This document shows positions 46,634 through 57,653 of a stretch of 64,000 bases of DNA, in pieces. Under the pieces are notes generated by a model. That model was not told the DNA's origin. It was given only the letters and a program-made list of their open reading frames with translations, and ran no database searches. The DNA comes from Bimastos eiseni. Its lineage: Eukaryota > Annelida > Clitellata > Crassiclitellata > Lumbricidae. How positions within the stretch are numbered: the first letter of the stretch is position 1; every line of letters begins with the position of its first letter. Position numbers and translations under genes: made by a program. The DNA lies in assembly GCA_959347315.1 (NCBI GenBank), contig OY365810.1, positions 2,904,334-2,968,333 of the forward strand, given 5' to 3'.

Positions 46634-46924
46634 CTGGAACACATGTATAGAAAACTTCCAGATACGGTTTTAGATTTGGCTGACAGGAACCTTTGACATT
46701 TTTCAGATTATTATCGAACCCTTTTATACTGCACTCAACACTTCCGTTACAAAGTCTTTGAAGAACCGGCTGAACATTTGCGTAGCAATCCAGGTCACTT
46801 TTGTCAAAATCTATACATCGACTGCTACGCATTCGACCGTAGACGGCGCTTTGAATGAAGATCACATTTCCAGTTTGGCATGTGGCATTGAAAGTATCTT
46901 GAATGCAGACTTCGCTGCTCTTCG
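46634..46924 (-). CDS. LR3 SUEL-like lectin exon (type I)
   Basis: 291 bp, phase 1-1, acceptor TTTTATTCAG, donor GTAAGA. SEVCIQDTFNATC, AVYGRMRSSRC, LQRLCNGSVECSIK and PYLEVFYTC. Its 5' flank matches LR2 exon 38361-38651 while its 3' flank matches LR2 exon 36411-36701. This is as expected for the single-copy state before the LR2 triplication, or for a contraction. Confidence 0.85.
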
Positions 46925-47422
46925 CTGAATAAAACAATTTGCGTTTAGCAATGACTTAAAGTGTTGCTAGTTTCCTAATTTAATATAGATTAATGAAACT
47001 TTGTAAATATACATTTACGATGCTGAGTAGGCCAAGGTGCAATATCTTAAATAATTTTCGTTGTGAATATTAAAGTTCATAACAATGATCCTAATTGTAG
47101 TTGTAATTGTGTTGCAATTATGATTAAGACCATATGTAGCAATAATATAAAGACTGCAGTATATGCAGGATAATGACCCATATATTACTAATGATGCTGA
47201 CGCTGCTGCTAATAATAATGATAATACTTGTTCTAGAACAAATACCTCCGGACAATTACCTCAGTACAAACTACCCCCGGACAATTCCTCCGCCCGTATC
47301 AGTTGTGTGTGCTATATAGAAACAACTTTGCGGCGCTATTGGCAAATGATATTTAATAAAAGTTTTCTGATAGTTTCACTTCTCTCTAATGACTAGTGTA
47401 CGTCAAATTATACGAATCTTAC

Positions 47423-47719
47423 TATTGGTGCACTGGTAAGAAATATCTAGAGACAGCATCCGGTCGTCAAGACATTTTGGCTTCTTTGCCGTAATATAAC
47501 TGCTGGAAACTTTCAGCTGAATGCTTTGTTTTAGTCCAAAATGAGTTTGAAGTTCATGTCTTATATCAGCGTTTGAGCAATTCGGTTTGTTCTCTGTTAA
47601 ATTGTAGCATTTGCTGTTGGTGTGCATTCGACCGAAGAATGCACTTTCGATGACAACGATTTCGCCAACAGCACAAGATGCGTTGACTGTTTCCCATAAG
47701 CAAACTTCTTTAGCAGTAG
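47423..47719 (-). CDS. LR3 SUEL-like lectin exon (type II)
   Basis: 297 bp, phase 1-1, acceptor TTTGTACAG, donor GTAAGA. A divergent lectin module: EVCLWETVNASC, SAFFGRMHTNSKC, NCSNADIRHEL, KKPKCLDDRMLSLDISYQC. The first signature reads FGR instead of YGR, and the middle third differs from type I modules. It is closely related to the LR4 type II exon. The end of the exon is set by the phase 1 donor, as in LR4. Confidence 0.78.
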
Positions 47720-48419
47720 CTGTACAAACTGCAAACGTGAAATTAGAACCAAAGAGATATTACTGAAGTATTTCTGCCTGAATCTTATTAACCTAACTCG
47801 ACATGATAGCATGATGACCCAATGTGAAAAAATATGACGTGCACACGATATAAAATTATTTTATTTCTATGTGGTTTGATAAACACCAATTAGTGGGAAC
47901 ACCAATCTGGAAAGCAAAACAGTTCCTAAGTAGGCTACATTGGGTAAAAAAGTGACAGTTATTACCTGGACGACAGCATTTGCGACAACACAATAGTTGC
48001 ATCTCTATACTCTACCGATATAAACGTTGATTACTTAGGGTTCTGGGAGAAAGTTGAATGTTTTCTTTCATCAAAACGGAAAGTGGTCTAATATTTTGTT
48101 GGACCACCGAGGATCACCGACTGCGTTATTCTATCACTGGCCTCTCCTTACCCCTCTATAGATTTGCCACTATCGACATTCATGCTAAAAATAAGAATTA
48201 TACCAATAACCAAATTGACACGATTCGAACATAGTAATTTATGCATTCCCAAATAAGTAACATGATAGGAAACTTCCCTAACTAAGAGCATTTACAAGTA
48301 TTCTAATAATTATCACAACAGCGACAACTACTACTGCAAATGTAACTACTGCTACTAATTATACTAATAGCACTACCGACCGTACCACTGCCCCTACGCC
48401 CACTGCTATTAATTACTCG
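47720..48419. other. LR3 upstream sequence
   Basis: No exon recognised; the LR3 signal peptide exon was not found here. Around 48.06-48.12 kb, 'gtggtctaatattttgttgg' resembles a degenerate transposon end, but nothing pairs with it. Confidence 0.35.
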
Positions 48420-49310
48420 GAAGAAATGTATTCTTACCACAATATACGGAGCAGAGTGAGAAAACGAGGAAGGTTTTCAACAGATGCATGCCTTCTTGAC
48501 CTGGCTCCTGAAGTGTTGTAACATAGCAAAAAGAGATTGACTGTATTATAGTTGCGCCTTAGTTAGTAGTGAACTTAGTGCGTTATCCAGCCTGGCTTCA
48601 TTTCCCTCAACATCCTCTAACATTTGGTAATCTAATGTTAATTCGCATTAGGCAGATAGTGGTGAATAGGAAACTGGAAAAAATAGCGTATTTCAACGTT
48701 AATAAAGAAAGTTTGCCTATGGTTTTAGAACAACAGTATTGTATGCCAACCGTTTTCAGCTCTGCCTGCCATATGTGTGCATGCGGTGACTATAATCTAC
48801 AATGTATATGTAAGTGTTATGGGTAGCTTTAGCCCCCCAAAATGATTACATACTACGTTAATCCTGCAAATGCAATAACATACGTGGAATTTTAATATGA
48901 TTCGAAAATTGATATAATTTATTTGTAATGAGCCGACTTTTCGTTTTCGCCTCTAACGAATTCATCATCTTGAGAAAGTCCTGCGTAAATTTTTCCCATA
49001 CAGATTCTAATTGATGAGTATAATATACAGCGTAACTGCCTCAATTCCACGTGGCCCAAAGAATTGGTGTGTGGGTAGAATTTTGAATAAGTCATTTATA
49101 ACCAACGATAACCACAGAAAATGTCCTCGCTACGTGCACAAGATGAAACAGAAAGACCAACTTATTAACAGGTGATTTCAAGTAAGAATTCGCAACACGA
49201 TAATACCACTAAGTCACTTTCTGTGTCTGGTCAGAATATGTGCAGGTGTAAACCATGAAGAACTTGCGTGTTTTGAAGAGGAAAGCTATTGTGATGGCAA
49301 GGGGTGCGGG
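48420..49310. repeat. segmental duplication, copy upstream of LR3
   Basis: Diverged counterpart of 39690-41650 without the RTE insertion. Contains no gene I can support. Confidence 0.65.
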
Positions 49311-51993
49311 ATAGGGTCTGTCGTTTTCCAGTCGCTTCCTTGAGAGCGGATTCCTCCTGCAGTCGATGACGTCCTCTGTCGTGCACCTGACGCCTCCTGA
49401 GAGTGAATCCCGACTCAATTTCTCCCATCTTTTACACCCTTTCTTGCATCCTCCCATTATGGTCCTTCTACCTCATGTCTATCCTTATTTGGTTATTTGT
49501 CCCAATTGTATCCTTACTTGGTCATCCTACATCAAATCTCTCAGGCGCTCAGCCCATCTCTCTTCCTCCGGACCCGGTCTCTTAACCTATCCTAGCCCGG
49601 CATTCGCTCTTGCCTCAGCCATATTTGGTCATAATGCCCGTCTCTCCAACTGTCTCAGCCCATGCACTCGCCCACGCTGATTCACTTGGCTGTGCCTACT
49701 GTCTGTCAGTCTCTGTCTATACATATATTTATATATATTTACTACTGTTGATAGGCCTATAATGTCTGTCTTTATATATACTGTTCATATCTATAGTTAT
49801 AGTGTTCGCAATTTTAGTTTATACAGCATTTGACATTATATTATATTGTTCATTAAAGTTATAAACTTGACATCGCCTTTTTTTCATAACGCAGTCCCCT
49901 CTTCCATCATTACACCAACTTGTCTTACGTAGGTGAAGGATACAAATGAGGAACGCTGTAACCACCAACTTAGGGCAACGAGCGATGTTATCAGCTGATA
50001 AGTGAAAGATACAGACTCGTTCTCTAGGCGTCGCATATAGCGCAAATTTTTATATAACGACATAGGTCTACATGTACATTAATTTTGGTACCGCGAGTGA
50101 GTCCTGCTACTTGATAGCGCCGGGCCCATCAGGATCGGATTGGCACTAGAGCTGCTCGGCGGACCGGGAGCGATTTGAGCACATTCTTTTAATTGCTCAA
50201 ACAGGGATGCGACCATGGGCGACACTAGGATTATAGGCTAGAGGAGGCAGATTTGATATTATGGGGTAGGAGAGAGGCTACTGCAGCTCTTCCCTTACCC
50301 CAAATTTTTTTTATTGCAATTTGACAATAATCATCTAGTGGTGACAATGCCGTCATGATCAGGCAAGAGTGGATCTATTCAAAGCGGGAAGTCAACGGCT
50401 TGATCACACATAAAGTACGCTAATGCAAGCTTATGCAACAAAATCACACGGGAAACATCCGTCACCACAGAATGAGTATAGTAAGCTGTCAGCAGTCTCT
50501 GCCGTAACGCTGCCAATGCAGGGTGGCTCAGGTTATTTTTGAATGGAAAATATTTCAATAAAAAATAATTGACATAACCCAGGGGAGGCACGCGCCCCTG
50601 GGCTTCAATGCCTTCTGTTTGTTGTGCTATTCATCCGTTTAGTCCCTGCTTGGCAAAGTAACTGCTCACCGTCAGCTTTCGTTTTAAATTTAAAAAAAAG
50701 ACGACTCTATGTATTCGACTTTGGTTCAAATGTCGGATTAGCGTTGATAGCCTATAATTTAACATGACATGATCATGACATGCTAGCGCTTTCACATTTC
50801 GTTATTGTGACTGGATGATGTTGTCTCTAGCTGGTAATATTTGTATGAGAATCAACAGCGTATTTTGTGCAAATACAACATTATTTCAAAAGTGTAAAGG
50901 CAATACGACGAATCATTCAAAGAATAACAACCAGTGCATCGAAGCTACAACTTGACGTTAAAACACTCTTAAATATGGTACAAGATATTTGGTAGTAAAA
51001 CAAGCAGGTTTGTTAGCTTACACGGGCAGTTATAACATTCGGACAACAGTGACATTGGCTAACGCACAAAACCTTGATTAAACGAATTTGTAACAAACAA
51101 TTAATAAGAAGCGAATTTTATCAGGAAGAGGGTCATTTAGCGAAGCAAATTAATAAGTAGGCTTTTCTTTTTTTCTATTATCGCGAGACTGAATATATGT
51201 TACAACAGAAACGCATACAATACACAATAAAGAAGCAAAACTGTAAACTATGTAACAAAGAAATATTATGAACAAATTGAGCAAATATTTAAGAGTCGTA
51301 AGAGCGGGGTGAAATAATTCGGTGCCTTCGATTGACACGTAGACTATTAATAGACAAAATGTTGTTCAATCTGACAAGAGTTCAAGCAGTAGCTACATGT
51401 AAGTTCCCGCTAGCGGATCCTTAAACGAGAGTGCAATTCCCGAAGGATATGATTTCTTGTCTTATACTGATAAAGCAAGACTTTTCGATGTAGTCTTCAA
51501 TCGCATAGGCCTACTTCATTAAATGTAAGTAGGCCTTAATGAAAGGAAAATTATTAGCTAATAGCTGCGATAATAACTACTTTACCACCACATATAATAT
51601 TATTTCCGAGATCTCTGTCATCACGTCATATCATGCCTGGCCTCAATAACGACAAAATTGTGGTGGCTTAGCCGTGCAGCCTACGTGGCGTAGGCTGCAC
51701 GGCTATTGGGTTTAGAGTATGCCTAAAAATGGTAAATATAGTGGTCCAGTAATAATGCTTTGTTTACAAATTTCCTGAATATCGTTAAGACAAATTCGTA
51801 AAATTGAACTGTCAAAATTATAATATATCAAAACAAAGTTCATTTTACTCTTCACTACTTGGTTACAAATTGGTCATGCTTATTAATGGCAGATTGATTA
51901 ATGCGCTGGGAAATTTGTTTATTCAATAAGACGTTCAGAAGAGTAGACCCCATCTCCTTATTGTACGTCTCCAATTTTTATTCAAAAAAGCAA
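49311..51993. other. intergenic between LR3 and LR4
   Basis: About 2.7 kb without a recognised gene. 49.36-49.68 kb is GC-richer and open in more than one frame, possibly an old retroelement piece. A 23-bp imperfect palindrome with GCCGTGCAGCCTACG lies near 51.67-51.70 kb. Confidence 0.4.
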
Positions 51994-52322
51994 TTACACT
52001 TTTGTATCATCGTCGACTGTAATGTTCACCTTGAAATTAATATTGCGCAGATTCACTGGTACGCTGATAGTGGCTACACTTGATGGCGACTTATCCGGCT
52101 CATCTTTGTGAAGCAGTTCTGTGTAGATGCTAGGATCAGGTGGTAAACGACGACGCTGGTTGATGGGCTCATACAAATCTGCGGTGATGGGAATGTTCAA
52201 AGGAGGACGAGTAGAAGAAGGAGGAGGAGGAGGAGGACTTGGAGCAAACATAGGAACATTGTTTCCATAGCGAGTGGATTTTGTTTCCTGGATTTCATCA
52301 ATGTCGACGTAGCAGGAGCTTG
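51994..52322 (-). CDS. LR4 terminal exon: cytoplasmic tail with ITIM-fitting tyrosine
   Basis: Acceptor GTCAACTTAG, phase 1 in, TAA at 51994. About 108 residues: SSCYVDIDEIQETKS, a proline run (APSPPPPPPSS), RRRLPPDPSIYTELLHKDEP and the conserved end ATISVPVN, INFKVNITVDD. The SIYTEL hexapeptide fits the (S/I/V/L)-x-Y-x-x-(I/V/L) inhibitory-motif consensus exactly, and the polyproline could bind SH3 domains. Both functions are predictions from motif alone. Confidence 0.8.
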
Positions 52323-52660
52323 CTAAGTTGACGATAAACAAGTCATAACAACCACATTAACAACTATAACTAATAACGCTCATGTATACAAATTACAAGT
52401 AACGACTAAATCCAATTTAGCCAATTAAGTCGATCACGTTCTAATCTCGTCTGATCAATTTCAATCTATTCATATCTTGACAAATTTGATCGAGATGTCT
52501 TGATTTAATCTAGAATCATGTGATTGAAATCCAATTCTTTCGAGCCTGGTCTTATCCAGTACGATATGGAGAATCATGATCTGATAATTTTAAAACCAAG
52601 TGAAGAAGAGGAACACGTAGGCAGTCCAGAACCTCGATAAGAGTGGCGGGTAATTGGTAT

Positions 52661-53454
52661 TAGGGGTCTGCGGGTATACACCGTACCCGCGGGTAACCCG
52701 TACCCGAGCCGTACCCGCGGGGACGGTTGGGTACTGGTACGCATTTTACGGGTCGGGTACGGATAGACCAATTACGGGTACGGGTATACCCGGTTTTACC
52801 CGTGTCAACGGCATGTTTTGGGGTTACAATGTCACCGTTAAGGAAATAGATAAATCTTGCATCATTAAAGATGTAATTAATATTATAGAATACTGGCACA
52901 TTCGAAATCAAGGTGCTATATTCCTGTATGTATTGCCTCCCTGCTACTTTGTATGCATTATAATCGCTGTTTTCATCATTCCTCCTCCTATTCCTCCTCC
53001 TCCTCTTTCCCCTCCTCCTACCTCCGATCTTCTCTTTTTTCCTTCTGCTTCTCCTTCTGCCCCTGCCCATTCTGCTGACTCTCCTCTCCCTCCCCTCCAT
53101 CACTTTCCCCTCCTCCTCTTCTTCTTTTCCTTTCTTCTCCTCCACTTCCTTCTTCTTCCTCTGCTTCCGCCACCCTAGCTACCACCATGGCTGCTGTCAC
53201 TGATGCTGATGTTGTTGATGCTACCATTACGACAACAGCATAATGCTCAGTAAATTGTGATCCTACTAGCCTGGCAGGCAGCAAGACCATGACAAGGTAT
53301 GCTAATGACGTCATGGGTACGGGGTATACCCGGGGTACGGGTCGGGTCGGGTACGGGTCGGGTAGGAATTTTGAGTACGGGTCGGGTACGGGTACGGGTA
53401 ACGTGTCCGGGGTACAGGTACGGGTCGGAAAAATGCTATACCCGCAGACCTTTA
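52661..53454. mobile_element. 794-bp hAT-like nonautonomous element
   Basis: Ends TAGGGGTCTGCGGGTATA and, reversed, TAAAGGTCTGCGGGTATA, flanked by the exact 8-bp repeat ATTGGTAT (52653-52660 and 53455-53462). Subterminal regions on both sides are made of GGGTAC/CGGGTA repeats, and the centre has a long C/T-rich tract (52979-53170). There is no transposase. It lies in the LR4 intron between the TM and tail exons. Confidence 0.85.
52979..53170. repeat. polypyrimidine (CCT/CTT)n tract
   Basis: C/T-only stretch inside the hAT-like element. Pro/Ser/Leu-rich and Glu/Arg-rich frames through it are artefacts. Confidence 0.85.
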
Positions 53455-54049
53455 ATTGGTATGTAGGCCTAGTGCTTCCTCTTCTATTTTTCGGCAATTG
53501 ATGTTGGTAGTTGGCCAGTCTTCTCCATCACCGTCTGATCTTATTATTGGCATCCGACGGTACGGATGCCACTGTAGCTGCCATTTAGCTGTTTAAATGG
53601 AACAGGTGGAACTGAAAGCTTGAAAAAGTGTCAACTAGTAGTTAAATTCAGCCGGATCTGAGATCCGTAACCTCGTATTTGAGATCGGCCACAACACCCG
53701 TGAGTTCCACCACCCAATGGATGAGTTCGACCACCTAAATAATTATATGTTTTCTTTAAAACATCAACAATATGCACCTTGTTTCACACATGCTATGCCT
53801 CTCCGAATGCCAAATAGCGATGATATCGGTTATAGATTGAAGATTCGAAACTTATCCTGACTTCAGCTCAAGTTACAATTTTTTTACTACTTGGAGATCC
53901 AGCATCCCTGGAATCCTGGATGAGAAATGCGGTTGCTGGTGTTAACCCTAACTGGCATTTGAGCAAACGACTTCTAAGTTCATTATTCAGTTGATGACCA
54001 GTAGGTAGTCCTAATAATTATCTAAATCAGTCCACAGACTTCCAATCGC

Positions 54050-54372
54050 ATCCAATCCAGCATACTCTCGGTTTGGCGACGAATTGCAAAGCTGTTGTTC
54101 AACTCGATAGATGGTAAGCGAAAACATGCACAGAGTACCTACTACGTTATTGGTAATGTGTGTGTGCAACAGTGGTATACTAGACATCTGAACATCTATG
54201 CCATCTGTCAGCTGTCGACGGGAATCCGTTGGTTGGTTCCACACTTGTGCGTGGTCCACCACTAGTGACTCATCGGCTTGATGTTTTGCTAACTGATGAA
54301 AAATATTCTTCAGGAATGACACTTAACATCCTAGGTAGATTTGTTGAAGAGGCGCTCAATTAAGTTTTGTTG
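54050..54372 (+). mobile_element. LINE 3' end fragment in LR4 intron
   Basis: Matches the fragment in the LR1 intron (24.19-24.42 kb) including 'tcagctgtcgacgggaatcc' and ends 'ttgaagaggcgctcaattaa'. The coding frame is destroyed. Confidence 0.5.
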
Positions 54373-55091
54373 ACAGATTGATAAGATAGACTCTTATAGA
54401 GCGATGGTCGGACCGTTGAAGATGAAAGCGAAATAAATATCAGTTGTCAGTTTGTGTTCCATTAGATACATTTCCAATGTACTGAGTTTGTTTTGCTTTT
54501 TCCTTGTCATTGATATATAGTCGATGGGACAATTTACGCATTGGTAAAAATAAACAGAAACAATTAGATGATTGGCCTTGATGCCATAAACTTGAAACAT
54601 AATGATGATTAGGTATGATAGATTACTTTCAGCAGTGGTTTCGGTTTAATTACAGCGTGTGGTAACAAATAATATTAGCCTCACCCTCCTCCTGTATCCA
54701 GGGACTGGAAAGATTACTCTTAGTGGTAGGCTATGATTATATATTTTACATAATATATATGATATAATCATATTATATATATATTAGTAATGGGCCATAA
54801 ATGATATACTATATTTTGCAATTATCTTCGTAGCCTAAGTATTATTTTACATTAGGCCTACTATGCCTAATGGATAAATATTATATCAATATATTATACT
54901 AACTATAATAATGTGCAATATAATCTATTGAACTGGATATGTGTTCAATAATTATCAGAAGTTGGGTCATATATGGAATCACTCTGGGCATGGTGTCAGC
55001 TTGTCATCTTGGCGAGCGGGGTTCAATATACTTTCAAAGCAAATTACACGCACATTCATTTGTTTAATTATGTAAGAAACTGAGTTCTTAC

Positions 55092-55214
55092 TTTGTTGTC
55101 GATTTTTCAGTCGAAGTCTGTGGATGAACAATGCCATGGCTGCCAGAAAGATGATCAAAGTCACTGTCGCACTTGACCCAGTAATCATTATTATCTTTGT
55201 CAAACGTGGGTATC
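55092..55214 (-). CDS. LR4 transmembrane exon
   Basis: 123 bp, phase 1-1, acceptor CCCATGACAG, donor GTAAGA. Begins YPRLTKIIMITGSSATVTLI, continues IFLAAMALFIH, then basic RLRLKNRQQ. It resembles the LR1 TM exon more than the LR2/LR3 pair. Confidence 0.8.
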
Positions 55215-55527
55215 CTGTCATGGGTCAATACAGACGAACTGTCACTAAATATTAGTAACCGTAAGTAATTTAAAAGTGTTCGAGTCAATGAGCAAAATGC
55301 TTGAAATAAGATCGAAAACGGCAGCTGGAAGTAGTAACCTTATAAATGTATCTCGGAACCAGTCATACAGAGGGAATCTGCATTAATCGAATCAAATAAA
55401 TTGAATATCACATTGCAGGACTATAGTATCGAAAACTTCAGGTATACACAAACCGCTTTCCTGATGTTTTGCATGGATAACATTATTAGAGATGTTCAAG
55501 TCATGTGTAATAACGTTCTGGAATTAC

Positions 55528-55755
55528 CATCTTGGTTCTCTTCTGTTATAAAAGGCATTTCAACTGTGGATTCTGCCGAGCTTTCTGTAGGATTTGAAGT
55601 CGCACAGGTTCTCGAAGTATCAAATATCCATGTCCCATTGACACAGTGAACCTCCCAACTGATACTTCTGTCACTCGAGCAAGAAAGACGATGACCGTTG
55701 AAAATAACTTCCATAGCGACATTCTCAGGTGGAATAAATTCAACGCACCAAATGT
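55528..55755 (-). CDS. LR4 CCP/sushi exon 2 with Ser/Thr-rich stalk
   Basis: 228 bp, phase 1-1, acceptor TTATCACTAG, donor GTAATT. CCP module with DIWCVEF, HRLSCSSDR, SWEVHCVNGTW and SRTCATS. About 25 residues rich in Ser, Thr and Glu follow (NPTESSAESTVEMPF) and likely form an O-glycosylated stalk next to the membrane. Confidence 0.8.
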
Positions 55756-56285
55756 CTAGTGATAACATAAAATTGGCATCTATTAATTTTATTAATGTAA
55801 AAGAATTCATTTGAATTATTTTGTGTCAGATATCAGGAATAGGTTAAAATAATCAAGTCGATGCTTTAATACCAAGTTTGACCTTGACTTAAGAAAGGCA
55901 GTTATCGGGATACATTGCCTTCCAAACACACTTCATGAAAATATTTATTAAACATTATATAACTTGTATGAAATGCTTTTGCATAAACTTTGCAGCCTTT
56001 TCGATTGAGCATCACCTTAAAAATCTGGCATCAGCTGTCTATTACTTGGGACTTTACAAACAAAGGTTCGTATAAATTTTCGCGAAAGAAGCGCATAATG
56101 ACATCGATATTGTGTTTATAAACAGATAACATCCACGGCCTGATGCATGAAGGAACGTTTCAATTGTTCTTGCTATAAAGAAAACGAGTGAAGAGTTTGA
56201 GGATTAATGCGATCGGTATTGCATTTTATGAACAATTACTAATTACAATTGCGAATCCATTGTGAGGATCTATTACACCGATTAC

Positions 56286-56480
56286 CCTTATGGTCGGAGG
56301 AAGTTTCGACTGTCGGTGTGGAAATTGAGCAGCTTCGTGGAACATCTGTAACCCATTTATCATTAACACAATGAACCTCCCAACTGACGTTTCTGTCATT
56401 GGTACAAGAAAGACTATGACCACCGGTAATGTTCTCTATCGCTACATCCGCAGGTGGATTGTAGTTAGCACATCCCATGT
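56286..56480 (-). CDS. LR4 CCP/sushi exon 1
   Basis: 195 bp, phase 1-1, acceptor TTGACCATTAG, donor GTAATC. MGCANYNPP, HSLSCTNDR, SWEVHCVNDKW and PRSCSIS give the four cysteines and the Trp of a short CCP. It is closely related to the following LR4 CCP exon (shared SWEVHCVN), so the pair arose by exon duplication. Confidence 0.8.
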
Positions 56481-57053
56481 CTAATGGTCAAGATAAAATA
56501 TAACTGAAGTCATTTTATAATAGCAAGCAGCTTATACGATCATGTGAAAATGTCTCTAAAAGAGAATAAGGTTATATTGTTCAACTTGATGGTCAAAAGA
56601 ACAAACATTAATGCAGGCCATTAGTTTTAGCTAATACAACAATTATTTAGGTAGGGCAGCAAACACAACAAACTTTCTAAACACTAGACCAGCAATAAAA
56701 ATTAATTATTGGCAAACATCTCAGTTACCCGTCCTTTTTTATTTTGCTTTTGTGGACTGGCAAGAAACATGCCCTGAGATTATGCAGCAAAGACATAGCA
56801 GCCGACATGTACCTCAATAAAAAAAACAGAGACGGTAGAAACCTACACTAATAAGTATGAACTAGGTTATGCTTATTATTAATTATTATTTTACGTAAAG
56901 TCATAATAATGATCATTACAGAAACGGACACACGCCAATTTCAAATACATAATTAGGCCATATGTAAGAAATCATTATCCATAACAGAGGGCCATTCAAT
57001 GTACAGCAATGCGTAGAGGTATTTTTGAACGAGTCTAACATTAGGCTACCTAC

Positions 57054-57344
57054 CATGAACACAGGCATAGAAAACCTCCAGATACGGCCACGGACTCCGA
57101 CATCTGCGATTGTAAGCGTTTCTCAACGCCTCATCACTCACTTTGATATTGCATTCAATTCGTCCGTTGCATAGACTTTCCAGAAATGACAACACATCTG
57201 CGTAGCAATTAATATCTCTTTTGTCAAAGTATAAGCATCGACTGCTACTAATTCGACCGTAGAGAGCGCTCTGGATGACAATTGCGGTTCCAGGTGGACA
57301 AGTAGCTCTGAATGTTTCATGAATGCACGCTTCACTTATTTTTG
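57054..57344 (-). CDS. LR4 SUEL-like lectin exon (type I)
   Basis: 291 bp, phase 1-1, acceptor CTGATACAG, donor GTAGGT. SEACIHETFRATC, ALYGRISSSRC, LESLCNGRIECNIK and PYLEVFYAC. YGR is kept. It is more diverged from LR2/LR3 than those are from each other, so LR4 is an older copy. Confidence 0.83.
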
Positions 57345-57653
57345 CTGTATCAGGAAATAAATAATGCGAATGCACTTTATTTTTATACTTAACTTGTTGA
57401 CACGTTTTTTCAGACCAAATAATAATGTCAATGGAGATTGGCATTTTAAAAAAAATATTTTCCGCTGGATTTATTTTGAGTTGTATTTTCTTCAAAATGC
57501 GCCGCACAAAATTAAAATACTTGACAATGGCTGCAGTTATATGTTGAATAAAAGCATGCTATCAGATTTGGCGTGGAAAGGAGTAGGTCTATTTCGTGTT
57601 TTGAAGGGGTATCATATACGGCACGACTTCATATCGAATGATTTCTGACTTAC

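Larger units (their letters stand above)
44390..47400. repeat. segmental duplication, LR3 copy of the LR2 gene body
   Basis: From about 44.4 kb to 47.4 kb the sequence follows 34.0-36.7 kb and 38.65-39.07 kb with long near-identical stretches in exons and introns (for example 'gagttctaacaggtctagac', 'catcgttctgttggctgttg'). The triplicated part of LR2 is represented once. Confidence 0.88.

Noticed and set aside
52654..53497. Pro-rich and Glu/Arg-rich frames of up to 174 codons
   Set aside because: They run through the GGGTAC arrays and polypyrimidine tract of a hAT-like element with defined ends.
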